Assembly: GCA_016712635.1 (NCBI GenBank)
Contig: JADJQS010000006.1
Span: forward strand, 434,001 to 498,000
From: Gammaproteobacteria bacterium
GTDB taxonomy: Bacteria; Pseudomonadota; Gammaproteobacteria; SZUA-140
DNA length: 64,000 bases
Direction: 5' to 3'
The translations under genes were made by a program, and so were the position numbers. Position 1 is the first letter of the stretch. Each line of letters starts with the position of its first letter. The notes under the pieces were generated by a model. The model saw only the letters and a list, made by a program, of their open reading frames with translations, was not told the DNA's origin and did no database searches. Shown here one piece after another: positions 8,077 through 17,910 of the stretch.

Positions 8077-10335
8077 ATGACAAAACAGTCCTCCAAAATC
8101 GATCCCCACGCGGCCCGCGAGGCCCGTAAATACGAACTCCCGATCAAGAGCCGGGAATTCATCCTTGAGCACCTGCAGGGGCGCGAGACGCTGCTCAGCC
8201 TGGAACAGCTCGCGCGCGAGCTCGGCCTCACCGACGAGACCGGCATCGAGGCCCTGCGCAAGCGCCTGAACGCCATGGAGCGCGACGGCCAGCTGGTGCG
8301 CAACCGCCGCGGGCGCTACGGCGTCGCCAGCAAGATGAACGTGGTGCGCGGCCGCGTCATCGGCCATCAGGACGGATTTGGTTTCCTGGTGCCGGACGAC
8401 GGCAGCGACGACCTGTTCCTGTCCGCCAAGCAGCTGCGCTCGGTGATGCACGGTGACCGCGTCATCGCCAAGGTTATCGGCGTCGATCGCCGCGGGCGCC
8501 GCGAGGGCGCCCTGGTCGAGGTGCTGGAACGCAATACCCAGGAGGTCGTCGGGCGTTATTACAGCGAGGGCGGTCTCGGCTTCGTGGTCTCCAGCAACAA
8601 GCGCATCAGCCAGGAGATCGTCATCCCGCCGGACCAGCGCGGCGGGGCGAACGAGGGCCAGATCGTGGTGGCCGCCCTCACCGAGCAGCCGAGCCAGCAT
8701 TCCCAGCCGGTCGGCCGCGTCGTCGAGGTGCTGGGCGACCGCATGGCGCCCGGCATGGAGATCGAAATCGCCATCCGTACCCATGAGCTGCCCGACCGCT
8801 GGCCGGACGAAGTCGAGAAAGAGGCGGCCGTCTTCCCCGAATCGGTACCGTCGAGTTCCGTATACGGGCGTGAGGACCTGCGCCTGTATCCCCTTGTCAC
8901 CATCGACGGGGAGGACGCGCGCGACTTCGACGATGCGGTCTATTGCGAGCGCAGCGGCCGCGGCTGGCGCCTGATCGTGGCGATCGCCGACGTCTCGCAC
9001 TATGTGCGTCCCGACAGCGCGCTCGACAGGGAGGCGCTCAATCGCGGCAACTCGGTGTATTTTCCGGAACGCGTGCTCCCGATGCTGCCGGAGGCGCTGT
9101 CCAACCATCTGTGTTCGCTGCGTCCGAAGGTGGACCGCCTGTGCATGGCCTGCGAACTGACCGTCACCCAGGCCGGCCGCGTCACCGGTTACCGCTTCTT
9201 CGAGGCGGTGATGTGCTCGCACGCGCGCCTGACCTACAATGAAGTGGCGGCCATGCTGATCGACGGCAACCCGCAGCTCATCGACACCCACAAGGAGCTG
9301 CTGCCGCACCTGCAGAACCTGCACCAGCTGTACCAGGCGCTGCTCAAGGAGCGTGAAAAACGCGGCGCCATCGACTTCGATTCCAAGGAGACGCGCATCA
9401 TCTTCGGTGAGCGGCGCAAGATCAGCAAGATCGTGCCGCTGGTGCGCAACGATGCCCACCGCATGATCGAGGAATGCATGATCGCGGCGAATGTCGCGGC
9501 GGCGTCCTATCTGCTCGAACAGAACATTGCGATTATTTTCCGCACCCATCCGCAGCCCGACCAGCAGAAACTCGAGGATTTGCGCGGCTTCCTGCGCGAA
9601 CTCGGCATCAAGCTCGCCGGCGGCGAGCAGCCGCGGGCGCGCGATTACGCGCGCCTGATGGTCGAAGTGGCCGGCCGCCCCGACCGCCGCCTGATCGATA
9701 CGGTGCTGCTGCGCAGCCTGCCGCAGGCGATGTACACGGCGGAAAACATCGGGCACTTCGGCCTGGCGCTCGATGCCTACACCCATTTCACCTCGCCGAT
9801 CCGGCGCTACCCGGATCTGCTGGTGCATCGCGCCATCCGCCACGCCCTGAGCGGACAGCCGGCGGGTGACTTCAGCTACAGCACCTCAGATATGCAGACG
9901 CTGGGCGATCACTGTTCCATGACCGAGCGTCGCGCCGACGAGGCCACGCGCGACGCCGTTGACTGGCTCAAGTGCGAGTTCGTCATGAGCGAGATCGGCA
10001 AGGTATTCAACGGCATCATCACCGGCGTGACGAGCTTCGGCCTGTTCGTCGAGCTGGACGACATCTACGTGCAGGGTCTGGTGCACGTCACCACGCTGGG
10101 CGACGACTACTACCAGTTCGATCCGGTCAAGCACCTGCTCTACGGCGAGCGCAGCGGTGTCACCTACCGCCTGGCCGACAAGATCGAGGTGAAGGTGGTG
10201 CGGGTCGATCTCGACGAGCGTTCCATCGACTTCGTGCTCGCCGAACAGCGCCCCGCGCGGAAATCCGCGCCGCGCGCGGGCAAGAAGGGCAGCAGCCGTA
10301 CCGGCAGCAAGCCGGCGCGGCGCAAATCGCGCTGA
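8077..10335 (+). CDS. rnr: Ribonuclease R
   Basis: A 752-residue 3'-5' exoribonuclease for structured RNA, rRNA quality control and mRNA decay. In order: N-terminal helix-turn-helix (about 20-85), two cold-shock domains (about 85-235), the RNB catalytic domain from about 250 with the metal-binding EDARDFDDAV near 275-285, an S1 domain near 640-720 (GVTSFGLFVELDDIYVQGLV) and a Lys/Arg-rich tail. There is no strong Shine-Dalgarno before ATG 8077; a TATAAT at 8061-8066 lies just upstream. rlmB follows after five bases, the conserved rnr-rlmB pair. Confidence 0.95.
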   Translation: MTKQSSKIDPHAAREARKYELPIKSREFILEHLQGRETLLSLEQLARELGLTDETGIEALRKRLNAMERDGQLVRNRRGRYGVASKMNVVRGRVIGHQDGFGFLVPDDGSDDLFLSAKQLRSVMHGDRVIAKVIGVDRRGRREGALVEVLERNTQEVVGRYYSEGGLGFVVSSNKRISQEIVIPPDQRGGANEGQIVVAALTEQPSQHSQPVGRVVEVLGDRMAPGMEIEIAIRTHELPDRWPDEVEKEAAVFPESVPSSSVYGREDLRLYPLVTIDGEDARDFDDAVYCERSGRGWRLIVAIADVSHYVRPDSALDREALNRGNSVYFPERVLPMLPEALSNHLCSLRPKVDRLCMACELTVTQAGRVTGYRFFEAVMCSHARLTYNEVAAMLIDGNPQLIDTHKELLPHLQNLHQLYQALLKEREKRGAIDFDSKETRIIFGERRKISKIVPLVRNDAHRMIEECMIAANVAAASYLLEQNIAIIFRTHPQPDQQKLEDLRGFLRELGIKLAGGEQPRARDYARLMVEVAGRPDRRLIDTVLLRSLPQAMYTAENIGHFGLALDAYTHFTSPIRRYPDLLVHRAIRHALSGQPAGDFSYSTSDMQTLGDHCSMTERRADEATRDAVDWLKCEFVMSEIGKVFNGIITGVTSFGLFVELDDIYVQGLVHVTTLGDDYYQFDPVKHLLYGERSGVTYRLADKIEVKVVRVDLDERSIDFVLAEQRPARKSAPRAGKKGSSRTGSKPARRKSR

Positions 10336-10340
10336 GTGGT

Positions 10341-11111
10341 GTGAACGGCAAGGCCGGGGAAGGGGCGCTCTACGGCATCCATGCCGTGCTCGGGGTGCTG
10401 AAACAGCGTCCGGGGGTGATCCATGCCCTGTGGCTCTCGCAGGAGGCGCGCAATCCGCGACTGGACGAGATCCGGACGCTGGCCCTGCAGCACCGCATCC
10501 CGCTCAAGACGGTCACCCCCGATGAGCTCAACCGCCGTGCCGCGGGCGAACGCCATCAGGATGTGCTCGCCCTGTTCGACCCGGCCGGCATCGTCTTTTC
10601 CGAGCATGACCTTGACGCGCTGCTGGCGCAGGCCGGTCCCAATCCCTTGCTGCTGGTGCTCGACGGCGTGCAGGACCCGCACAACCTCGGCGCCTGCCTG
10701 CGCACCGCTGACGCCGCCGGCGCGCATGCGGTGATCATCCCCAGGGACCGCGCCGTCGGCATTACCCCGGTGGTGTGCAAGGTGGCGAGCGGCGCGGTCG
10801 GGCATATCCCCCTCGTCCAGGTCACGAACCTCGCGCGAACCCTGCGCGGCCTGCGCGATGCCGGCATCTGGCTGGTGGGTACGGACATGGCCGGCGAGAC
10901 TCCGCTGCACCGGTCCGACCTCAACCGCCCGCTGGCCCTGATCCTGGGGGCGGAGGAGAAGGGGCTGCGCCGCCTGACGCGCGAGGCCTGCGACTGGCTG
11001 GTCTCCATCCCCATGGCCGGCGCGGTTGAGAGCCTCAACGTCTCGGTGGCCGCCGGCATCTGCCTGTTCGAGGCCCGCCGCCAGCGCCTGTCCGCCGAGG
11101 TAAGCAAATGA
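10341..11111 (+). CDS. rlmB: 23S rRNA (guanosine-2'-O-)-methyltransferase RlmB
   Basis: A SpoU-family methyltransferase of 256 residues that methylates G2251 of 23S rRNA with S-adenosylmethionine. It has an N-terminal substrate-binding domain (ALYGIHAVLGVL) and the three SpoU motifs: NLGACLRTADAAGAHAVI, LILGAEEKGLRRL and IPMAGAVESLNVSVAAGI, which form the trefoil-knot cofactor site. GTG 10341 is chosen because it lies five bases after the rnr stop and gives family length; the frame is open further back inside rnr without family sequence. Confidence 0.93.
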   Translation: MNGKAGEGALYGIHAVLGVLKQRPGVIHALWLSQEARNPRLDEIRTLALQHRIPLKTVTPDELNRRAAGERHQDVLALFDPAGIVFSEHDLDALLAQAGPNPLLLVLDGVQDPHNLGACLRTADAAGAHAVIIPRDRAVGITPVVCKVASGAVGHIPLVQVTNLARTLRGLRDAGIWLVGTDMAGETPLHRSDLNRPLALILGAEEKGLRRLTREACDWLVSIPMAGAVESLNVSVAAGICLFEARRQRLSAEVSK

Positions 11112-11122
11112 TTTGTCCGTAA

Positions 11123-11151
11123 TTGCGCGCCGGACACGATTCCACTACAAT
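11123..11151 (+). promoter_or_regulatory. Sigma-70 promoter for the rpsF-priB-rpsR operon
   Basis: TTGCGC (11123-11128) and TACAAT (11146-11151) are separated by exactly 17 bp. They lie about 90 bp before rpsF and just after the rlmB stop. Position and spacing make this a good candidate for the ribosomal-protein operon. Confidence 0.55.
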
Positions 11152-11242
11152 ACCCCGCCTGTAGCCCCGGTTACACAAACAATTCGATCCACTCCTTGCC
11201 TTACCGCCGCGTGCGGAAGGCTGCCAACCCGTAAGGAGCGCT

Positions 11243-11614
11243 ATGAGACATTACGAAATCGTCTTTCTGGTCCACCCTGACCAGAGTGAACAGGTGCCCG
11301 CCATGATCGAGCGTTACCGCTCGACCATAGAATCCAGCGGCGGCAAGATCCACCGCCTGGAAGACTGGGGCCGGCGCCAGCTCGCCTACCCGATCGACAA
11401 GATCCACAAGGCCCACTACGTTCTGATGAACGTCGAGGTGGGCAAGCCTACGCTCGACGAGCTCACCAGCGCGTTCCGTTTCAACGACGCGGTCATCCGC
11501 AATCTGGTGATCCAGCGTGACGAGGCGGTCACCGATGCATCGCCGCTGATCAAGCTCGCCGGCAAGGAAGATGGCGCGGAGTCCCACGCACGCAGTGCGA
11601 GACCGGCCGCCTGA
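11243..11614 (+). CDS. rpsF: 30S ribosomal protein bS6
   Basis: A 123-residue protein that starts [18 protein letters not shown] and contains [19 protein letters not shown], both diagnostic of bS6, which binds the central domain of 16S rRNA with bS18. TAAGGAG at 11232-11238 precedes the ATG. It heads the classic rpsF-priB-rpsR order. The C-terminal tail ([13 protein letters not shown]) overlaps the start of priB. Confidence 0.97.
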   Translation: MRHYEIVFLVHPDQSEQVPAMIERYRSTIESSGGKIHRLEDWGRRQLAYPIDKIHKAHYVLMNVEVGKPTLDELTSAFRFNDAVIRNLVIQRDEAVTDASPLIKLAGKEDGAESHARSARPAA

Positions 11615-11945
11615 GGACCGCCCGTCCGCGGCGCTGACGGCCGCGGAGAACCGGGTGGTGCTGGAGGGCGAAGTTTTCCGGGCGCCTGAGACGCGATTCA
11701 CTCCCGCCCGGATCCCGCTTACCCGCTTCACCCTCGAGCACCGCTCGCGCCAGACCGCCGGAGGCATTCAGCGCGAGGCGCGCCTGCGGCTGGTGGTGGT
11801 GGCCTCCGGCATGGAACTGAGCCGCGCCGCCGCGGGTTTGCACCCGGGCGACCGGGTGCGGGTCGAGGGTTTCCTCGCCCGCGGCAGCTACCAGGCGGGG
11901 GACCAGGAGCTTGCCCTGCAGGCTGACGTGCTCCGGTGTCTGTAG
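11571..11945 (+). CDS. priB: Primosomal replication protein PriB
   Basis: A 124-residue OB-fold single-strand DNA-binding protein that helps PriA and DnaT restart stalled forks. The core [20 protein letters not shown], then [14 protein letters not shown], matches PriB, with a C-terminal QADVLRCL. The only ATG start overlaps rpsF by 44 bp and adds about 26 Arg/Pro-rich residues compared with usual PriB of about 100. The true start may be a rare codon closer to AAENRVV near 11640. Position between rpsF and rpsR supports identity. Confidence 0.88.
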   Translation: MARSPTHAVRDRPPEDRPSAALTAAENRVVLEGEVFRAPETRFTPARIPLTRFTLEHRSRQTAGGIQREARLRLVVVASGMELSRAAAGLHPGDRVRVEGFLARGSYQAGDQELALQADVLRCL

Positions 11946-12007
11946 CGGGGAGATGACGATGGACAGGATGTGGGTTTCAACCAACTTTGCATGATGAGGA
12001 CAGGAAC

Positions 12008-12307
12008 ATGAGAGATTCGAATCCGAGAGACCGTGATCGTGGCGAGCGCGGTGACCGCGACAGTCGCGGCGGCCGCGGCGGCGGCAGCCAGTTCCGCCGC
12101 AAGAAGTTCTGCCGTTTTACCGTGGAAGGCATCAAGGAAATCGATTACAAGGATGTGCAGCTGCTGAAGAACTACGTGCTGGACACCGGTAAAATCGTGC
12201 CCAGCCGCATCACCGGCACCAGCGCCAAGTACCAGCGCCAGTTGTCCACTGCGATCAAGCGCGCACGCTTCCTGGCCCTGCTGCCCTACAGCGACACGCA
12301 CTCGTAA
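12008..12307 (+). CDS. rpsR: 30S ribosomal protein bS18
   Basis: The core [10 protein letters not shown], then [13 protein letters not shown] and [20 protein letters not shown], is standard bS18. Length is 99 residues against about 75 usually; the difference is an N-terminal low-complexity Arg/Asp/Gly tail ([20 protein letters not shown]). ATG 12008 follows AGGACAGGA. An in-frame TTG at 11987 is less likely. Confidence 0.96.
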   Translation: MRDSNPRDRDRGERGDRDSRGGRGGGSQFRRKKFCRFTVEGIKEIDYKDVQLLKNYVLDTGKIVPSRITGTSAKYQRQLSTAIKRARFLALLPYSDTHS

Positions 12308-12400
12308 CGGCGCTTGACCGTCCGTCCGGGACCCGGGCGGAGGGAGTCGGTGCGGCGCTGGAGCCGCGCCGGCAGCGTCCACAGGATCAAAGGCAGCCTC

Positions 12401-13378
12401 ATGCGGGCAATCGCGGAATTTATCCTGCGCGGAAGGATCCAGGCTCTGCTGCTGGTGATCGGCGGCGCCGCCCTCACCGCGCTGCTGCCGATCTTCAACC
12501 ACGTGAGCGGCGGGGCGCTGGCGCTGGTCGCCCTGCGCAATGGGCCGCGCGAAGGGGCCGTGCTGGCTCTGGCGGCGGCCTTTGCCGTAGGCGCAGTGGC
12601 ATACCTGGCGGCCTTCGATTCGGCACGGATCGAGATCTTCCTGCTCGTCATGGTACTGCTGGTCTGGTTGCCGGTGCTGGTGACCGCGCAGATATTGCGC
12701 AACAGCCGCTCCATGGGAATGGCGCTCGCGGCTGCTGCCGCGGTGTCTGCGCTGGTCGTGATCGGCTTCCATGCCGCGGTGGGGGATGTACAGACCTGGT
12801 GGCGCGAGCTGATGCAAGAGATGCTCGTACCCCTGCTGCAACAGGCGCAGACCGGACTGCCCGTGGAAGACATGGACAAGCTGGTCGAGACCCTGGCCAG
12901 GGTGATGACGGGGATCCTCGGGGCGACGGTGCTGTACACGGCGATGACGAACCTGTTCATCGGGCGCTGGCTCCAGGCCGCCGTGTACAATCCGGGCGGA
13001 TTCCGCGCCGAATTCTACGCCATCCACCTCGGCCGCTGGATGGCGGGCACGGCGCTGGTGCTGCTGGCGCTGTCCAATTTCACCGGCGGCAGCGTCGCCG
13101 GGGCCTCGCTCGACCTGCTCTTTCTGGTCGGCGCGGTGTATTCGCTGCAGGGCCTGTCACTGGTGCATGCCGTGGTGGCAGCGACCGGCAGGCATTCCGG
13201 GTGGCTGGTCGGCATGTACCTTCTGATGCTGTTCGCCCTGCCGCAGGTGGTGCTGGTGCTGTCGGCCGCCGGTTTCGTCGACAGCCTGATGGATTTCCGC
13301 GCCCGCTTCAGAAAGGCAGGGGTTCCGCCTCAACGCCAGGATGGGCCACCCCCGCCCGGACCGGACAGTGCAACCTAG
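12401..13378 (+). CDS. DUF2232 multi-pass membrane protein (YybS-like)
   Basis: A 325-residue very hydrophobic protein with about eight predicted membrane segments, beginning MRAIAEFILRGRIQALLLVI. DUF2232 proteins are regularly found between rpsR and rplI in gammaproteobacteria, exactly as here. Their function is not settled. ATG 12401 is preferred over an upstream ATG at 12314 that would add a charged, non-hydrophobic leader. The C-terminus is Pro-rich (PPQRQDGPPPPGPDS). Confidence 0.8.
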   Translation: MRAIAEFILRGRIQALLLVIGGAALTALLPIFNHVSGGALALVALRNGPREGAVLALAAAFAVGAVAYLAAFDSARIEIFLLVMVLLVWLPVLVTAQILRNSRSMGMALAAAAAVSALVVIGFHAAVGDVQTWWRELMQEMLVPLLQQAQTGLPVEDMDKLVETLARVMTGILGATVLYTAMTNLFIGRWLQAAVYNPGGFRAEFYAIHLGRWMAGTALVLLALSNFTGGSVAGASLDLLFLVGAVYSLQGLSLVHAVVAATGRHSGWLVGMYLLMLFALPQVVLVLSAAGFVDSLMDFRARFRKAGVPPQRQDGPPPPGPDSAT

Positions 13379-13390
13379 TTTTGTTAAACG

Positions 13391-13500
13391 GGTGATGGAT
13401 ATTGAGGTGAAGGGCGAAGGGTATTGGGTGATGAGCAAATGTCCGGTGACGAGCTAACTGATTGTAAGTACACATTACTCATCACCCATTACGCATTACC
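13391..13500. repeat. GGGTGATG / CATCACCC short repeats
   Basis: The rpsR-DUF2232 to rplI spacer holds purine-rich GGGTGATGG, AGGTGAAGGG and TTGGGTGATGAG, followed by the complementary ACTCATCACCCATTA. Together they can fold into a long imperfect hairpin. It resembles the GTGAGG/CCTCAC family elsewhere in the window. Confidence 0.5.
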
Positions 13501-13544
13501 GTTCAAGTCGGATTATAGTTAAGCGAGCAACGAGGTAGACGACA

Positions 13545-13994
13545 ATGCAAGTGATTTTGCTGAACAAGGTGGAGAACCTGGGCAACCTGGGTGACGTGGT
13601 CAACGTCAAGCCGGGCTATGGGCGCAACTTCCTGATCCCGACCGGCAAGGCCGCGCCGGCGACGGAGGAAAACCGCACGGCTTTCGAGACCAAGCGGGCC
13701 GAGTACGAGCGCGCGGCGGCGGATGCGCTGGCCGAAGCCCAGGCGCGCCGCGACCGTCTGGCCGGAATGACGGCGGTGATCAAGCGCAAGGTCGGTGACG
13801 AAGGCAAGCTGTTCGGCTCGGTCGGTACCGCCGACATTGCCGACGCCTTCACGGCGCTCGACACTCCGGTGAAGAAACTCGAAGTGCGCATGCCGAGCGG
13901 GCCGATCCGCCAGACCGGTGTGTACGACATCAGTCTGCATCTCCATCCCGAGGTCAACGTCGACGTCAAGGTCGAGGTGGCAGGCGAAGAATAA
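13545..13994 (+). CDS. rplI: 50S ribosomal protein bL9
   Basis: A 149-residue protein starting MQVILLNKVENLGNLGDVVNVKPGYGRNFLIP, the bL9 N-terminal rRNA-binding domain, followed by the long linker helix and a C-terminal domain containing GKLFGSVGTADIADA. Length fits the family. dnaB follows within 50 bp, the conserved rplI-dnaB pair. Confidence 0.97.
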   Translation: MQVILLNKVENLGNLGDVVNVKPGYGRNFLIPTGKAAPATEENRTAFETKRAEYERAAADALAEAQARRDRLAGMTAVIKRKVGDEGKLFGSVGTADIADAFTALDTPVKKLEVRMPSGPIRQTGVYDISLHLHPEVNVDVKVEVAGEE

Positions 13995-14040
13995 GCCCGG
14001 CCGTGATGCCGGCAATGGGGGATCTATCCAGGTGCAGGCC

Positions 14041-15435
14041 ATGCAGGAACTCGTGACCAGCCCCGCCGGTGCGGTGCGCGTGACGGATCCTCTGCGTATC
14101 CCGCCGCACTCGCTCGAGGCGGAGCAGTCCGTGCTGGGCGGACTGATGCTGGACAATTCGGCCTGGGACGCGGTGGCGGATGCGGTCACGGAAGGCGATT
14201 TTTACCGCCACGACCATCGTCTCATTTTCCGCGCGGTCAGCGACCTGTGTTCGCGCAGCGAGCCGGTCGACGTGGTGACGGTGTCGGAGTGGCTGGAACG
14301 GCACAAGGATCTGGACAAGGCGGGCGGTCTCGCCTATCTCGCGGAGATCGCCAACAGCACGCCGAGCGCGGCGAACATCAAGGCCTACGCCGGCATCGTG
14401 CGCGAGCGCTCGGTGTTGCGCCAGCTGATTCACGTCGGCACCGAGATCGGCAACGCCGCCTTCAACACCGAGGGCCGCGACTGCGCCCAGCTGCTCGACC
14501 ATGCGGAGCAACTGGTGTTCCGCATCGCCGAGCAGGGCCGGCCCAACCAGAAAAGCTTCAGGTCGATCCGCGACCTGCTGGTCGACGTCACCGACCGCAT
14601 CGACAAGCTTTACCACCAGGACAGCCCGTACACCGGCGTGCCGACCGGTTTCACCGACTTCGACGAGCGTACCTCGGGCCTGCAGTCGTCCGACCTCATC
14701 ATCGTCGCTGGCCGCCCCTCGATGGGCAAGACCAGCTTCGCGATGAACATCGCCGAACATGCCGCCATCAAGAGCCGTGTGCCGGTCGCGATCTTCTCCA
14801 TGGAGATGCCCGGCGAACAGCTCGTCATGCGTCTGCTGTCCTCGCTCGGCCGCATCGACCAGCACCGCGTACGCACCGGCCGGCTCAGCGACGACGACTG
14901 GCCGCGCCTGACCTCGGCGATGAGCATCCTGAGTGAGGCGCCGTTGTTCATCGATGACACACCGGCGCTCAACCCGACCGAGCTGCGCGCGCGTGCCCGC
15001 CGCATCAAGCGTGACCATGGCCTGGGACTGATTGTCATCGACTACCTGCAGCTGATGCAGGTGCCCGGCACCAAGGAGAACCGCACCAACGAGATCTCCG
15101 AGATCTCGCGCTCGCTGAAGGCACTGGCGAAGGAGATGCAGGTGCCGGTGATCGCGCTGTCGCAGCTCAACCGCGGCCTCGAGCAGCGTCCCAACAAGCG
15201 CCCGGTGATGTCCGACCTGCGCGAGTCGGGCGCCATCGAGCAGGACGCCGACCTGATCGCCTTCATCTACCGCGACGAGGTCTACCACGAGGACAGCCCG
15301 GACAAGGGCATCGCCGAGATCATCATCGGCAAACAGCGCAATGGTCCCATCGGCACCGTGCGCCTGACCTTCCTCGGTCCGTATACCCGCTTCGAGAACT
15401 ACATCGAAGACTCCTACAGCGAGGCCTATGCATGA
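14041..15435 (+). CDS. dnaB: Replicative DNA helicase DnaB
   Basis: A 464-residue hexameric 5'-3' helicase of the replication fork. The N-terminal domain carries IPPHSLEAEQSVLGGLMLD. The RecA-like domain has Walker A AGRPSMGKTSFAMN near 223-236, IFSMEMPGEQL and LIVIDYLQLMQ (Walker B), and IALSQLNRGLEQRPNKRP. ATG 14041 is used; GTG 14032, which sits nearer a GGGGGA at 14017-14022, would add three residues. No intein is present. The stop overlaps the alr start (ATGA). Confidence 0.96.
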   Translation: MQELVTSPAGAVRVTDPLRIPPHSLEAEQSVLGGLMLDNSAWDAVADAVTEGDFYRHDHRLIFRAVSDLCSRSEPVDVVTVSEWLERHKDLDKAGGLAYLAEIANSTPSAANIKAYAGIVRERSVLRQLIHVGTEIGNAAFNTEGRDCAQLLDHAEQLVFRIAEQGRPNQKSFRSIRDLLVDVTDRIDKLYHQDSPYTGVPTGFTDFDERTSGLQSSDLIIVAGRPSMGKTSFAMNIAEHAAIKSRVPVAIFSMEMPGEQLVMRLLSSLGRIDQHRVRTGRLSDDDWPRLTSAMSILSEAPLFIDDTPALNPTELRARARRIKRDHGLGLIVIDYLQLMQVPGTKENRTNEISEISRSLKALAKEMQVPVIALSQLNRGLEQRPNKRPVMSDLRESGAIEQDADLIAFIYRDEVYHEDSPDKGIAEIIIGKQRNGPIGTVRLTFLGPYTRFENYIEDSYSEAYA

Positions 15436-16511
15436 CCCGCCCGGTGCGGGCAGTGATCGACCTCAAGGCGCTGCGGACGAATCTGCAGCGCGTGCGCGCC
15501 GCCGCGCCGCTCGCGCGCGTGCTGGCAGTGATCAAGGCCAACGGCTATGGCCACGGTCTGGCGCGCGTGGCGGAGTCGCTGCACGACGCCGACGCCTTCG
15601 GCGTCGCCAGCGTGGAGGAGGCGCTGGTGCTGCGCGAGGCGGGCATCGCCCATCCCATTGTCCTGCTGGAAGGCTTCTTCGAGCCCGGCGAACTCGCCGA
15701 GATCTCGCGCCACCGCCTGTCCATCGTAATACACCATGAACACCAGCTGCAGATCCTGGAAAAGACCGACATCGCACGGCCGATCTCGGTCTGGATCAAG
15801 GTCGATACCGGCATGCACCGCATCGGCTTCCCGCCGGAGCAGGTCGCCGGTGTCTACCAGCGCTTGCGCGGCAGCAACAAGATCGCGGCGCGCATCCGCC
15901 TCATGACGCATCTCGCCAACGCGGACGATCGCAACGACGGCTACACCGGGCGTCAGCTCGCCGACTTCGTCGCGGCGGTGGACGGCCTCGACGGCGAGCG
16001 CAGCGTCGCCAATTCGGCCGGCGTGCTGGCCTGGCCGCAGACGCACATGGAATGGGTGCGCCCGGGTATCATGCTCTACGGTGTTTCGCCCTTCCTCGAC
16101 AGCGTCGCACAGCAGGAGGGGCTCAGTCCGGTCATGACGCTGAACTCGCGGCTGATCGCGATCAACCGGTTCAGGCGCGGAGATACCATCGGCTACGGCG
16201 GCAGCTGGATCTGCCCCGATGACATGCCCGTGGGCGTGGTCGCGATCGGTTACGGCGACGGCTATCCGCGCAGCATGGCAGCAGGCGCGCCGGTGCTGGT
16301 GCGCGGACAGCGCGCGCCGGTGGTCGGCCGCGTCTCCATGGACATGCTGTGCATCGACCTGCGCAATCTGCCGCAGGCGCAGATCGGCGACGAAGTGGAA
16401 CTGTGGGGGCGGAACCTGCCGGTCGAGGAGGTTGCGCGCTTTGCGGGCACCATTTCCTATGAACTGCTGTGCGGTATCACGCAGCGCGTGCCGATCGCCG
16501 AGCAGGGCTGA
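15432..16511 (+). CDS. alr: Alanine racemase
   Basis: A 359-residue fold-type III PLP enzyme that converts L-alanine to D-alanine for peptidoglycan. The PLP lysine lies in AVIKANGYGHGL (about residue 36) and the catalytic tyrosine in TIGYGGSW. Substrate-side motifs include VDTGMHRIGF and MLYGVSPF. It starts with ATG overlapping the dnaB stop, as in many gammaproteobacteria. Confidence 0.96.
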   Translation: MTRPVRAVIDLKALRTNLQRVRAAAPLARVLAVIKANGYGHGLARVAESLHDADAFGVASVEEALVLREAGIAHPIVLLEGFFEPGELAEISRHRLSIVIHHEHQLQILEKTDIARPISVWIKVDTGMHRIGFPPEQVAGVYQRLRGSNKIAARIRLMTHLANADDRNDGYTGRQLADFVAAVDGLDGERSVANSAGVLAWPQTHMEWVRPGIMLYGVSPFLDSVAQQEGLSPVMTLNSRLIAINRFRRGDTIGYGGSWICPDDMPVGVVAIGYGDGYPRSMAAGAPVLVRGQRAPVVGRVSMDMLCIDLRNLPQAQIGDEVELWGRNLPVEEVARFAGTISYELLCGITQRVPIAEQG

Positions 16512-16524
16512 ACCGGCCCCGACC

Positions 16525-17910
16525 ATGAGCGCCATCACCAAGGGACGCGGCGGCAGCGCAAAGACGGTCTATACCTGCACCCAGTGCGGCGCGCAGGCGC
16601 CGAAATGGGCCGGACAGTGCGGCGAGTGCGGCGCATGGAACAGCCTGGTGGAAGAGGTGCAGCGCCCGGTGACGACCCGCAAGCGCGGCGGTTTCGCCGG
16701 TGCCCCGGCGCAGACCGGCAGCCGCCTGCTCGCCGAGATCGAACCCGCACACGAGATGCGCACGAAGACCGGGCTCGACGAGCTTGATCGCGTGCTCGGC
16801 GGCGGACTCGTGCGCGGCTCGGTGGTGCTGATCGGCGGCGACCCCGGCATCGGCAAGTCGACCCTGCTGCTGCAGACCATGGCCGCGCTGTCGCAGGCCT
16901 ATCCCACCCTCTACGTCACCGGCGAGGAATCGCTGCAGCAGGTCAGCCTGCGCGCGCAGCGCCTCGGGCTCGATGCGAGCCGCATGCGCGTGCAGGCCGA
17001 GACCGGCGTCGAGCAGGTGCTGGCGCAGGCGATGACCGACAAGCCCGCCGTGATGGTGATCGACTCCATCCAGACCATGTACACCGGCGAGCTGCAGGCC
17101 GCGCCCGGCGCGGTGAGCCAGGTGCGCGAGTGCGCTGCACAGCTGGTGCAGTACGCCAAGCAGACCGGGGCCGCGCTGTTCCTCGTCGGCCACGTCACCA
17201 AGGAGGGCGTGCTGGCCGGCCCGCGCGTGCTCGAGCACATGGTGGACACCGTGCTGTATTTCGAGGGCGATTCCGGCAGCCGCTACCGCGTGATCCGCGC
17301 GGTGAAGAACCGCTTCGGTGCGGTCAACGAGGTCGGCGTATTCGCCATGACCGAGCACGGCCTGCGCGGCGTGAGCAATCCGTCGGCGATCTTCGTCTCG
17401 CGCCACGAGACGCCGGTGTCCGGCAGCGTGGTGATGGTGACGCGCGAGGGCAGCCGGCCGTTACTGGTCGAGGTGCAGGTGCTGGTCGCCGAGAGCCACG
17501 CGCCGAGTCCGCGCCGCCTTGCCGTCGGCCTCGAACCCAATCGCCTCGCGATGTTGCTCGCAGTGCTGCAACGCCACAGCGGTGTGGCGATGTACGACCA
17601 GGACGTGTTCGTCAACGTCGTCGGCGGCGTGCGCATCACGGAGACCGCCATCGACCTTCCCGTCGTGCTGGCCGCGCTGTCCAGCCTGCGCAATCGCCCG
17701 GTGCCGAGCGACACCGTGGTGTTCGGCGAGATCGGCCTCGCCGGCGAGATCCGCCCGGTCCCGAACGGCCAGGAGCGCCTGAAGGAGGCCGCCCAGCACG
17801 GCTTCACGCGCGCCATCATCCCCAAGGCCAACAAGCTTGCCCGGACTGCCGTCCCCGGCATCGAGATCCTCGCCGTACAGCGCCTCGAAGAGGCGGTGGA
17901 TCTGCTCTAG
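16525..17910 (+). CDS. radA: DNA repair protein RadA
   Basis: A 461-residue RecA-related branch-migration helicase. It has an N-terminal C4 zinc finger (CTQCGAQAPKWAGQCGEC), Walker A GGDPGIGKST, the RadA signature KNRFG, and a C-terminal Lon-like domain (YDQDVFVNVVGGVRITETA). Length matches the family. ATG 16525 is 13 bp after alr; the frame stays open back into alr but without family sequence. Confidence 0.96.
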   Translation: MSAITKGRGGSAKTVYTCTQCGAQAPKWAGQCGECGAWNSLVEEVQRPVTTRKRGGFAGAPAQTGSRLLAEIEPAHEMRTKTGLDELDRVLGGGLVRGSVVLIGGDPGIGKSTLLLQTMAALSQAYPTLYVTGEESLQQVSLRAQRLGLDASRMRVQAETGVEQVLAQAMTDKPAVMVIDSIQTMYTGELQAAPGAVSQVRECAAQLVQYAKQTGAALFLVGHVTKEGVLAGPRVLEHMVDTVLYFEGDSGSRYRVIRAVKNRFGAVNEVGVFAMTEHGLRGVSNPSAIFVSRHETPVSGSVVMVTREGSRPLLVEVQVLVAESHAPSPRRLAVGLEPNRLAMLLAVLQRHSGVAMYDQDVFVNVVGGVRITETAIDLPVVLAALSSLRNRPVPSDTVVFGEIGLAGEIRPVPNGQERLKEAAQHGFTRAIIPKANKLARTAVPGIEILAVQRLEEAVDLL

